NCBI GenBank assembly: GCA_034178965.1
Contig: JAXFQM010000098.1
Span: 1 to 12,609 of the forward strand
Direction: 5' to 3'
Origin: Colimorpha sp034178965
GTDB lineage: Bacteria > Bacteroidota > Bacteroidia > Bacteroidales > P3
Length of the DNA: 12,609 bases
Shown here: positions 6,661-12,609 of the stretch, piece by piece
Layout: every line of letters starts with the position of its first letter
Position numbering within the stretch: position 1 is the first letter of the stretch
Notes under the pieces: generated by a model
The model's input: the letters and a program-made list of their open reading frames with translations, nothing else
Database searches by the model: none
What the model was told of the DNA's origin: nothing
Made by a program: the position numbers and the translations under genes

Positions 6661-6817
6661 ATTAGGCGGAACGTGCTGCCATCAGTGTCAAGCCAATTTA
6701 AGATAAGGAAACCTGCATCCTTCCCTCTGGGAGTTATAGTAAACCCCGTTCTATTTAGGATTTGAGCGCCGGGTGTCTCAGCCATACAACCTACCCACCC
6801 ATGAGCCAACTCGGTAA
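6661..6817 (-). ncRNA. ssrS: Candidate 6S RNA between zapA and rny
   Basis: The 188-base gap between the zapA stop and the rny start has no reading frame but folds partly on the minus strand. GGGTGGG (6800-6794) can pair with TCCGCCT (6670-6664), and GTTGTAT (6790-6784) with ATGGCAGC (6682-6675) with one bulge. Together they make an outer stem interrupted by small loops. Inside, GGGG/TCCC around 6747-6729 and GGAA/TTCC around 6723-6708 can form local stems. 6S RNA is about 180-190 nt, is a long hairpin with a central bubble that mimics an open promoter, and sits next to zapA in proteobacteria; from memory the same neighbourhood occurs in Bacteroidetes. Position and size support the call more than the partial fold does. 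The ends are approximate. Confidence 0.5.
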
Positions 6818-6833
6818 TGTAAATGTGTTGAGT

Positions 6834-7139
6834 TTACAAACTGTTTCGGGTTGGGTGCAGGTATTCGTCCAGCATCTTATCTATGTTCGCAAGTTTTTCC
6901 AGCAAGCCGTCGTCCTTGTAGTTTAGGCTGGCTTTCATTTTCACCAGTTCTGTTATTTGTCCCAGTGCCACCATGGTCAGCAGGTCTTGAAAGTCGTTGT
7001 AGCCAAAATGGCGTCCGTATTCTTTGGCCTGAGAATTGATGTTGTCCGCTGCTTGGCGCAAGTAGGCCTCGTCGTCGGGGCTTATTTTCAGTTTGTAACT
7101 GCGTCCCAGGATATTGACTGTTACTGGCTGGTCTTCCAT
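6834..7139 (-). CDS. zapA: Cell division protein ZapA
   Basis: ZapA is a small cytosolic protein that binds FtsZ and promotes bundling of Z-ring filaments. The 101-residue product has the typical two-part form. An N-terminal globular part (VTVNILGRSYKLKISPDDEAYLRQAADNIN pattern, residues 6-35) begins with the NILGR/Y motif and continues to the DLLTMVALGQITELVKMK helix. A C-terminal helix follows that would form the antiparallel coiled coil of the tetramer. The length is normal. The start lies 2 bases after the stop of the upstream coiled-coil gene, so the two are very probably translated from the same message. The candidate 6S RNA and rny follow. Confidence 0.93.
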   Translation of the reverse strand: MEDQPVTVNILGRSYKLKISPDDEAYLRQAADNINSQAKEYGRHFGYNDFQDLLTMVALGQITELVKMKASLNYKDDGLLEKLANIDKMLDEYLHPTRNSL

Positions 7140-7141
7140 TG

Positions 7142-7435
7142 TTAATCAACTTTATTTAGCAAGTCGAGACTGCGATCGATGTTGCGAATCATGCGATTGA
7201 TTTCTAATTTTATCTCAGTGGCGTCGCCTTTTGTGGCAAGCGTATTCCTAAGTTTAATAATATCTATTTCTTTTTTTAAGTTCTCGTTTTCTTCTTTCAG
7301 TCTTTTTATTGTTTCGTTCAACTCCTCCACCTCCGCTTTGTGTTGCAGTGCGTTGGCTTTCAGCGTGGCGTTGTCGTCCAACACGCGTCTGATTTTGTAT
7401 TCGATGCCCGCAAGGGCGGTTTCGAAGTCTAACAT
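7142..7435 (-). CDS. Small coiled-coil protein encoded next to zapA
   Basis: The 97-residue product is not a family I can name with certainty. Residues about 10-65 form an obvious charged coiled coil with heptad-like Leu/Ile spacing (VEELNETIKRLKEENENLKK), followed by a second short helix rich in Ile/Leu (EIKLEINRMIRNIDRSLDLL). There is no signal peptide and no membrane segment, so it is cytosolic. Its 2-base separation from zapA suggests a role in division. By analogy with E. coli ZapB, another small coiled-coil protein that binds ZapA, it could be the ZapA partner in this lineage, but that is inference from size, fold and position. A nonspecific coiled-coil scaffold is the alternative. Confidence 0.85.
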   Translation of the reverse strand: MLDFETALAGIEYKIRRVLDDNATLKANALQHKAEVEELNETIKRLKEENENLKKEIDIIKLRNTLATKGDATEIKLEINRMIRNIDRSLDLLNKVD

Positions 7436-7501
7436 GGTTTTCTCATTCGTTTGTACCTGTGGCCCCGTAGTGGCTTTTGTGGTGGGGTGGAAGGTGGCTA
7501 A

Positions 7502-8713
7502 TTATTTCAGATGTAGGTCGTGCCCCATACGGTCCTGCTTGGTTTTCAAGTACTTTTCGTTGTATGGGTTGGGTTGTTCAATAATGGGCACGGTTTCCAC
7601 TATTGTCAAACCATAACCTTCGAGTCCGGTGCGTTTTACGGGGTTGTTGGTGATGAGGCGCATTTTGCGAATGCCGAGGTCTCTCAATATCTGTGCACCA
7701 ATGCCGTAATCTCGTTCATCGGCCTTGAAGCCGAGTTTAAGGTTGGCCTCCACGGTGTCGAAACCTTGTTCTTGCAGATGGTAGGCTTTCAGTTTATTCA
7801 CCAGGCCAATGCCGCGTCCCTCTTGGCTCATGTACACGATGGCGCCTTTCCCTTCTTTCTCAATCATCTCCATGGCGTGGTGCAACTGGTCGCCGCAGTC
7901 GCATTTGCAACTGCCGAAAATGTCGCCCGTGGCGCAACTGCTGTGCACGCGCACCATTACGGCTTCGTCTTCCTTCCATTCGCCTTTTGTCAGTGCCATG
8001 TGAGTGGTGCCGTTGTCCAGTTGCGTGTAGGCCAACAGGTGAAAGTTTCCCCATCTGGTGGGCAAAAACACCTCCTCTTCCCTATGCACCAGCGTTTCGT
8101 GCGCCACGCGATAGGCGATGAGGTCTTTTATGGTCACAATCTTAATGCCAAATTTCTTTGACACCTCCTGCAGCTGTGGCATGCGTGCCATCGTTCCGTC
8201 GTCATTGATGATTTCAATAAGTGCGCCGCACGGTTTCAGCCCTGCCAGCCGCGCCAAGTCCACGGCGGCTTCTGTGTGGCCGGCTCTCACCAATACGCCT
8301 CCGTTTCTTGCTCGCAGAGGGTTGATGTGCCCTGGGCGTCCCAGGTCGGCGGGCTTTACCTTGTCATCGGCCAGCGCCTTTATGGTGGCAGCGCGGTCGT
8401 GCATAGACACGCCTGTGGTGCAGCCATTACCCAGCAGGTCCACAGTGACGGTGAACGGAGTGCCTAATAGCGAGGTGTTGTCATGCACCTGCATGTCCAA
8501 GTTGAGTTCTTTGCAGCGTTCCTCCGTAACGGGTGCGCAAAGCACGCCCCGTCCGTTCTTAAGCATGAAGTTTACATGCTCGGGGGTGATTTTTTCGGCT
8601 GCCATGATGAAGTCGCCCTCATTTTCGCGGTCTTCGTCGTCCACGACGATGACAAATTTGCCGGCTTTGAAGTCCTTAATGGCTTCTTCTATGGTGTTCA
8701 CATTAAATTCCAT
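7502..8713 (-). CDS. ribBA: Bifunctional riboflavin protein RibBA
   Basis: The 403-residue fusion catalyses both entry steps of riboflavin synthesis. Residues 1 to about 205 are 3,4-dihydroxy-2-butanone-4-phosphate synthase, with the metal/substrate motif DDEDRENEGD (25-34), the GCTTGVSMHDRA block and the GHTEAAVDLARLAG block with its conserved His. Residues about 210-403 are GTP cyclohydrolase II, with zinc ligands Cys260, Cys271 and Cys273 in SSCATGDIFGSCKCDCG and the QEGRGIGL motif near 297-304. Both halves look intact, so both activities are expected. The start is the first ATG, 42 bases below a clear promoter. I see no FMN riboswitch in that short leader. It is the first gene of the long minus-strand cluster. 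Confidence 0.97.
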   Translation of the reverse strand: MEFNVNTIEEAIKDFKAGKFVIVVDDEDRENEGDFIMAAEKITPEHVNFMLKNGRGVLCAPVTEERCKELNLDMQVHDNTSLLGTPFTVTVDLLGNGCTTGVSMHDRAATIKALADDKVKPADLGRPGHINPLRARNGGVLVRAGHTEAAVDLARLAGLKPCGALIEIINDDGTMARMPQLQEVSKKFGIKIVTIKDLIAYRVAHETLVHREEEVFLPTRWGNFHLLAYTQLDNGTTHMALTKGEWKEDEAVMVRVHSSCATGDIFGSCKCDCGDQLHHAMEMIEKEGKGAIVYMSQEGRGIGLVNKLKAYHLQEQGFDTVEANLKLGFKADERDYGIGAQILRDLGIRKMRLITNNPVKRTGLEGYGLTIVETVPIIEQPNPYNEKYLKTKQDRMGHDLHLK

Positions 8714-8730
8714 AACAAAAGTGTAATCTC

Positions 8731-8788
8731 TTTTAGCGCCTTTTTAGCGCAATGCAAAGATACGAAAAATAATTCATATGTGTGCAAA
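8731..8788 (-). promoter_or_regulatory. Promoter of the ribBA-zapA-rny-lgt-gpmA cluster
   Basis: On the minus strand TATCTTTG (8762-8755) matches the Bacteroidetes -7 consensus TAnnTTTG, and TTTG (8788-8785) is a -33 box 22 bases upstream. Transcription would begin near 8748, about 35 bases before the ribBA ATG. The leader contains a direct repeat, GCGCTAAAA twice at an 11-base spacing (8750-8742 and 8739-8731), of unknown role. Confidence 0.65.
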
Positions 8789-9141
8789 AAAGCAAAGTTT
8801 TCTCTGCAGAAAAAGGAACGTGAATGTTGTTGGCCCTGTTCGCTGTGGCGGGGTAAAATAGGGAGATGGCGGAATGATTATCGAAATGTGTTGGTGGAAT
8901 TAATAATTATTTTGAAAGGGATTGTCAATCGATGTTTGCAAAGGTGGGTCTTATCCATTCACCAGTTTGCAGGTGGAGGCGGTAATTTGAAGCGATGTTG
9001 TTTGCCCAAACAGGTATTTAGAAGACAACGCCCGGCTAATTTCCTGTTGTAGCGAGCGCAATGGCGTATTGACGGATGTATCTTATTCTGCCTTGGCCAA
9101 ATAACGGCATAGTTGGTTTGCCAAGGGAAAGTGGTAAAATG
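8789..9141. other. Gene-free interval between tnaA terminator and ribBA promoter
   Basis: No reading frame here has recognisable protein content, and no RNA gene or repeat stands out. The plus-strand frame that crosses it is an extension of a shadow of ribBA. The interval separates two minus-strand transcription units. Confidence 0.6.
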
Positions 9142-9202
9142 AAAGCCGCCCTTGTGCGTGCGTTGCCGTTTTGGCGGAGACAGGCTGCGTGGGGGCGGCT
9201 TT
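9134..9202 (-). terminator. Probable tnaA terminator
   Basis: AAAGCCGCCC (9142-9151) and GGGCGGCTTT (9193-9202) form a perfect 10-bp GC-rich stem. On the minus strand it is followed by TTTCATTTTA. The 41-base loop is long but can hold an inner GCC/GGC stem. It begins 60 bases after the tnaA stop. Confidence 0.5.
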
Positions 9203-9261
9203 GTGGCAGTGGCATAACGCGGCGTTAGGCGTGAAGCCGTGGCGGCGTTTTGCGCTGAAAG

Positions 9262-10641
9262 TTACTTGCCGAGGCGTTCAAGTTGCACGGTGAAGTGGCG
9301 CATAAGTTTGGCTTCCCATGTTATTTTCACGCCGCGTGTGATTTTGTCGCGGCGGTCATAGAGGTTTTTGCAAGCGGCGGCGATGACGTCCATATGGTTG
9401 TCGGTGTATACGCGGCGCGGGATGCAAAGGCGCACGAGGTCGAGGCCGCTGAAGCGGTTTTCGTGTGTCACGGGGTCGCGGTCGGCCAGGAGGTAGCCTA
9501 TTTCGCAGGCACGGATGCCGGCTTCAAGATACAGTTCGCAGGTCATCGTTTGTGCGGGGAACTCTTCTTTGGGGATGTTGGGCAAAATTCTGTCGGCATC
9601 CAAGAAGATGGCATGTCCGCCGGCGGGGCGCTGGTAGGGAATACCATATTCGTCCAACTTGGTTGCCAAGTATTGCACTTGGTGAATGCGGGTTTCCAGC
9701 ATGTCGAACTCTGTGTTTTCGTCCAGCCCCACGGCGAGTGCTTCAAGGTCTCGTCCCGACAGACCGCCGTAGGTGAGGAAACCTTCGAAAGGAATGCAGA
9801 AAGCTTTTGCCCCTTCGTACCAGTCCTGCTTGCGAGTGGCGATGAAGCCGCCCATGTTCACAATGGCGTCCTTCTTGGCGCTCATGGTCATGCTGTCTAC
9901 GAAAGAGAACATTTCCTTTGTTATTTCCTTGATACTCTTGTTCTCGTAGCCTTTTTCTCGTATCTTGATGAAGTAAGCGTTTTCAGCGAAGCGGGCGCTG
10001 TCCATGTTGACGGGTACGCCGTATTTGTGACACAGTTCGCAGGTGGCCTTGATGTTCTCCATTGAGACGGGTTGGCCGCCAACGGTGTTGTTAGTGACAG
10101 TGAGCACCATGAAGGGCACGTTGCCTTGATTCTCCTTCAACACCTTTTCCAGTTTTTCGAGACTCACGTTGCCTTTGAATGGAAGTTCGAGTTGTGTATC
10201 GTGCGCTTCGTCAATGGTGACATCGATGGCTTTCGCCCCGCGGCTTTCAATGTGACCCTTTGTGGTATCGAAGTGTGCGTTGCCAGGCACCACCATGCCA
10301 GGCTTCACTAAATAGGAGAACAATACGTTTTCGGCGGCGCGTCCTTGGTGGGTGGGAATGACGTAGGTCATGCCGAAGAGGTTCTTCACCATGCCTTCGA
10401 ACTTGTAGAAACTGGTGGCACCGGCGTAACTTTCGTCGCCCAGCATCATAGCGCTCCATTGGCCTTGGCTCATGCTGCCTGTGCCGCTGTCAGTGAGTAG
10501 ATCAATGTATACTTCGTTGGCCTTGAGCATGAAGACGTTGTTGTGGGCTGCCGACAGCCATTTTTCGCGGTCGGAGCGTGTGCTTTTGTGGATGGGTTCC
10601 ACCATCTTGATTTTCCAAGATTCTGCGAAAGGTAATTCCAT
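9262..10641 (-). CDS. tnaA: Tryptophanase
   Basis: This is a PLP-dependent cytosolic beta-eliminating lyase that splits tryptophan into indole, pyruvate and ammonia. The 459-residue protein shows the THQGR phosphate-binding motif (97-101), DSARFAENAYF (214-224) and the Schiff-base lysine in MSAKKDA (Lys257). The close relative tyrosine phenol-lyase was considered. The C-terminal RHFT (His449) matches the His of tryptophanase where tyrosine phenol-lyase has Phe (RFFT), and GIRACEIG lacks the phenol-binding Arg of the lyase (MERG). The block CELYLEAGIRACEIG..RDPVT also follows tryptophanase. The first ATG fits the family N-terminus. No tryptophan permease gene is next to it on either side. Indole production is therefore expected. 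Confidence 0.95.
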   Translation of the reverse strand: MELPFAESWKIKMVEPIHKSTRSDREKWLSAAHNNVFMLKANEVYIDLLTDSGTGSMSQGQWSAMMLGDESYAGATSFYKFEGMVKNLFGMTYVIPTHQGRAAENVLFSYLVKPGMVVPGNAHFDTTKGHIESRGAKAIDVTIDEAHDTQLELPFKGNVSLEKLEKVLKENQGNVPFMVLTVTNNTVGGQPVSMENIKATCELCHKYGVPVNMDSARFAENAYFIKIREKGYENKSIKEITKEMFSFVDSMTMSAKKDAIVNMGGFIATRKQDWYEGAKAFCIPFEGFLTYGGLSGRDLEALAVGLDENTEFDMLETRIHQVQYLATKLDEYGIPYQRPAGGHAIFLDADRILPNIPKEEFPAQTMTCELYLEAGIRACEIGYLLADRDPVTHENRFSGLDLVRLCIPRRVYTDNHMDVIAAACKNLYDRRDKITRGVKITWEAKLMRHFTVQLERLGK

Positions 10642-10707
10642 AATATTATGATGTTTAACTGATTATTTATTAGAGAGGGTATTTTCTGGTAAATAACCGA
10701 ATAGACG

Positions 10708-10791
10708 GAGATGCCCCCGTCCGCGTGTTTTTTGCTTATGGATTGCAACAAGAAAGGGCATGCACGGTTTAGCGCGCATACAGGGCATCTC
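10708..10791 (-). promoter_or_regulatory. Leader RNA of tnaA with competing pairings
   Basis: On the minus strand GAGATGCCC (10791-10783) is perfectly complementary to GGGCATCTC (10716-10708), giving a 9-bp long-range stem. The downstream arm overlaps a local hairpin GACGG...CCGTC (10720-10704), so the two folds exclude each other. The upstream arm lies within the last codons of the possible leader peptide, so a ribosome there would decide which stem forms. No clear T run follows, so classical attenuation is not shown. Confidence 0.35.
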
Positions 10792-10849
10792 TTTTTTTAA
10801 TGTTCAAATAGAGATGGTTATCATAGAAAGATAAATGTCCCAACTTCAT
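10769..10849 (-). CDS. Possible 26-codon leader peptide upstream of tnaA
   Basis: An ATG at 10849 opens a 26-codon frame (MKLGHLSFYDNHLY..., ending DALYAR) that stops 127 bases before the tnaA ATG. It starts only about 13 bases downstream of a -7 type box. E. coli tnaA is controlled by the 24-residue TnaC leader, and the size and place are similar here. However, this frame has no tryptophan and no C-terminal proline, both essential in TnaC; it has three tyrosines instead. Coding is unproven. Confidence 0.3.
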   Translation of the reverse strand: MKLGHLSFYDNHLYLNIKKRDALYAR

Positions 10850-10861
10850 ATTTTCAATTTG

Positions 10862-10869
10862 CAAAGGTA
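10862..10869 (-). promoter_or_regulatory. Candidate tnaA promoter -7 element
   Basis: TACCTTTG on the minus strand matches TAnnTTTG. It lies about 220 bases upstream of the tnaA ATG and implies a leader of about 215 nt. No TTTG is seen at the expected -33 distance; the region is A- and T-rich instead. Confidence 0.45.
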
Positions 10870-11379
10870 CTGTTTTTTTTTTGAATGGCAGAATTTTTTT
10901 GAAAAAAGAGAAAGCTAATGCTGCATCAAATGGTGCCATTATGCAATACTCATACCTGCGTTTCATGATGTAGGCGGGTTCTATCCTTTCCTCTTTCTTG
11001 CAAAAATGATTCGTAAAACAAAAATAGACTCTTCTGCTTTTTTGCAGTCTTGTCAGCATCTTGCTGATAGTTGCTCTCTGTTGCATTGCTCGCAATGCGC
11101 CCTTGTTTTGCACAGCCTTCTGTTTGGCAATCCCATCAAAATCGCAAGAAATTAATGGGTGGAACTCACGGTTATAGGAAAAACGAAGTTGATAATAGTC
11201 ATAAAGATATTAAAAGAACAAGTACGGAGATGAGTTGCAGGAAGGCGTGGCGACGCTTAACAAAGTAAGGTTTTCATTTTGTGCAGTGGCAGTCTTTACT
11301 GTTGGCGCTTTCTATTTTGCGTTGGGCGTTTCTGTTTGAACTTGAAGAGAAAGGTCGGGCCAGCAAAAAACGACGTAGG

Positions 11380-11445
11380 CGGCACCGTAGCAGCACCGTG
11401 GCAGCACCGTAGCAGCACCGTGGCAGCAGCGTGGCGGCACCGTGC
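11380..11445. repeat. Six-copy 11-bp tandem repeat
   Basis: Six consecutive 11-bp units of consensus CAGCACCGTRG occupy 11380-11390, 11391-11401, 11402-11412, 11413-11423, 11424-11434 and 11435-11445. The first four alternate GTAG and GTGG endings, so the array may have grown as 22-bp dimers; the outer units have 1-2 changes. A partial unit (CGACGTAGG) precedes it. It lies outside any recognised gene. Confidence 0.9.
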
Positions 11446-11644
11446 AGGCGAAAAATCGTAGAAAAGTGCAGAAAAGGAGCCGCCGTGCCTGTCTGGTGTA
11501 TGTCTCGCACGTGGTGTCAGGATGCCCGAAGCATAGTTTCCATTCCCCGTGTAGAAAGGTTGTTTGTCCCTCAAGAGGCCTGCGGGATGTCTTGATAGGT
11601 TTGGACTGGGTAACGTTTAGTTGGAAGTGTTCGTTAGTGATAAT

Positions 11645-11675
11645 AACATTGGGCGCCGCCCCCAGCGGCGCCCAA
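11645..11675 (-). terminator. GC-rich terminator downstream of the Ser/Asn-rich protein gene
   Basis: TTGGGCGCCGC (11649-11659) and GCGGCGCCCAA (11665-11675) form a perfect 11-bp stem with loop CCCCA. It begins 58 bases after the stop of the 11734-12609 gene. On the minus strand it is followed by the moderately T-rich TGTTATTA. It is the strongest hairpin in this part of the window. Confidence 0.55.
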
Positions 11676-11733
11676 AAGAACAGAGTGATAGTAATTGGTT
11701 AACGGAACATTCGCAGAACTTGTTTCTTTGCCA

Positions 11734-12609
11734 TTAGTCTTCCTCGTAAATCAGCAGTTGCCCATCAACATAGAGGAAAAGCATGGGGCTTTTGTTGCGG
11801 TTCTTGAATATCCAGCACCCTCCATTTTCGCGGTCCAGTTCACATTTGTTGTAACGGTGGTTGATGCGTTGCTCGGCAAGTAGGTTGTCGCGGTCGTCGA
11901 ATACTTTCAGATATGTTTTGCCGTCTATGTCATCGATGATGGCATACATTAGGTTGCCGCTCACCACATAACTTACCAAGTTCACGTTGTAGTTGTTCCT
12001 TACGTATTCGCGTACAACCACAGTATTGGTCACGTGATAGTCATACCAATAGTTGTTGCAGTAGCCCCAAAACCCTGGCCAGTAGACAGGAACAAAGGGA
12101 TAAGGGTTCCAATAGACGGGTCGCATGTGTATGTGCACGTGGTGATAGGGATGGTAGAAGTAGGGTGCGGGGTGTATGTGTACGTGGTTCTCCGTGGCGG
12201 GCAAGGGTGCGTTGGGGCGGTAAGGGGTGGCGTAGCGGTGCCCGTTATTGTCGCTGTTTACGCTGCCCGAGGTGACGGTGCGTCCCATGTTGTTCCCTTT
12301 GTTGCCGCGCTCGTTGCTGGGGCGAACGCCGCTGTTGCCGTTGTCGCGACCATTTCCTCCTTTCACGACGGGGGTTTCGCCTCGGCCTCTTTCCGTGTTA
12401 CTGAGGTTGCCGTCAAGGCGCAAGGTTGAATGCGACCCGCGCCCGTTGCTGCTGCCTCGGTAGGAGTCAATGGGGGTGCTGGAGTTGTTACCGCGTGAGA
12501 AAGAACTGCTGTGGGAAGAAATTCCTTTTGCAGGGCGACTGCTTCTGCCACTGTTGAAAGAGGAGTTTGAGGAGCGGTTCGCAGAGGAGTTGCTGCTTCT
12601 GCTGCTGTT
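11734..12609 (-). CDS. Unrecognised low-complexity protein, 5' end outside window
   Basis: I do not recognise this protein. The frame is open to the window edge, giving 291 visible residues; the TTG at 12423 is only an internal codon. From the edge inward the first 65 or so residues are very rich in Ser, Asn, Arg and Gly (NSSRSSNSSANRSSNSSFN and similar), followed by about 60 more Gly/Asn/Arg-rich residues. A His/Tyr/Trp/Pro-rich centre comes next, with two HVHIH motifs (12172-12186 and 12127-12141) and VYWNPYPFVPVYWPGFWGYCNNYWYDY. The final 90 or so residues are a more ordinary, probably beta-rich domain (YVVSGNLMYAIIDDIDGKTYLKVFD) ending LLIYEED. This composition suggests a secreted or surface protein, but the N-terminus with any signal peptide is not visible. 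Metal binding by the His motifs is possible but unproven. Confidence 0.8.
   Translation of the reverse strand, partial: NSSRSSNSSANRSSNSSFNSGRSSRPAKGISSHSSSFSRGNNSSTPIDSYRGSSNGRGSHSTLRLDGNLSNTERGRGETPVVKGGNGRDNGNSGVRPSNERGNKGNNMGRTVTSGSVNSDNNGHRYATPYRPNAPLPATENHVHIHPAPYFYHPYHHVHIHMRPVYWNPYPFVPVYWPGFWGYCNNYWYDYHVTNTVVVREYVRNNYNVNLVSYVVSGNLMYAIIDDIDGKTYLKVFDDRDNLLAEQRINHRYNKCELDRENGGCWIFKNRNKSPMLFLYVDGQLLIYEED

Larger units (their letters stand above)
10870..11733. other. Gene-free interval upstream of tnaA
   Basis: No frame here has convincing coding content. Small hairpins exist, TCAGCA/TGCTGA (11053-11067) and GCATTG/CAATGC (11083-11098), but neither has a T run. The recognisable content is a minisatellite (11380-11445) and a GC-rich terminator (11649-11675), listed separately. 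Confidence 0.6.

Noticed and set aside
8714..8760. FMN riboswitch upstream of ribBA
   Set aside because: Only about 40 bases separate the promoter from the ATG, too few for the FMN aptamer, and none of its conserved segments is visible.
8483..9052. A 189-codon plus-strand frame crossing the ribBA start
   Set aside because: It is the antisense shadow of ribBA extended into the intergenic region; its codons show no protein family.
9262..10641. Tyrosine phenol-lyase instead of tryptophanase
   Set aside because: The C-terminal RHFT has the tryptophanase His, and the position of the phenol-binding Arg of tyrosine phenol-lyase is Ile here (GIRACEIG).
10769..11113. A 114-codon minus-strand frame upstream of tnaA
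   Set aside because: It has no recognisable domain, is Lys/Phe-rich in a way that mirrors poly-A/T DNA, and runs across the candidate promoter element at 10862-10869. Only its last 26 codons are kept, as a weak leader-peptide candidate.
11071..11268. A 65-codon plus-strand frame in the gene-free interval
   Set aside because: No family resemblance, no promoter of the -7 type before it, and hairpin sequences fall inside its first codons.
11380..11445. CRISPR array
   Set aside because: The units are 11 bp and directly abutting, with no spacers and no cas genes nearby.

Overview
The window looks like a chromosomal segment of a Bacteroidales bacterium, most probably a Prevotella-like member. The reasons are the protein families and their grouping (ribBA, a small coiled-coil gene, zapA, rny, lgt and gpmA on one strand), promoter elements of the Bacteroidetes type (TAnnTTTG -7 box) and the general absence of Shine-Dalgarno motifs. 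Most of it is housekeeping DNA, and no phage, insertion sequence, CRISPR array or defence island was seen.

Layout. Positions 1-2785 (+): the 3' part of nadA (quinolinate synthase), an orphan Elp3-like radical SAM gene and an S4-domain RluA-type pseudouridine synthase, tightly packed as one operon. A 16-bp near-perfect match to the chromosomal ParB site parS lies in the nadA/radical SAM junction. Positions 2786-3485: a tRNA cluster on the minus strand, transcribed Ser(GCT), Pro(TGG), Arg(TCT), with a strong hairpin after each gene; it converges on the nadA operon. Positions 3486-8713 (-): a long co-directional cluster, ribBA, coiled-coil protein, zapA, probable 6S RNA, rny, lgt, gpmA. It joins riboflavin synthesis, Z-ring assembly, RNA turnover, lipoprotein maturation and glycolysis, with gaps or overlaps of only a few bases between most genes and one clear promoter upstream of ribBA.

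Positions 8714-9261 hold no gene apart from that promoter and a probable tnaA terminator. Positions 9262-10641 (-) encode tryptophanase, preceded by a leader of about 215 nt with a possible 26-codon reading frame and two competing RNA pairings. Positions 10642-11733 have no convincing gene but hold a six-copy 11-bp minisatellite and a GC-rich terminator. Positions 11734-12609 (-) are the C-terminal part of an unrecognised, low-complexity Ser/Asn/Arg-rich protein with a His/aromatic-rich centre; its 5' end lies outside the window.

Nothing here is a clear-cut new multi-gene system. The best leads are the parS-like site, the candidate 6S RNA beside zapA, the coiled-coil partner of zapA, and the tnaA leader.
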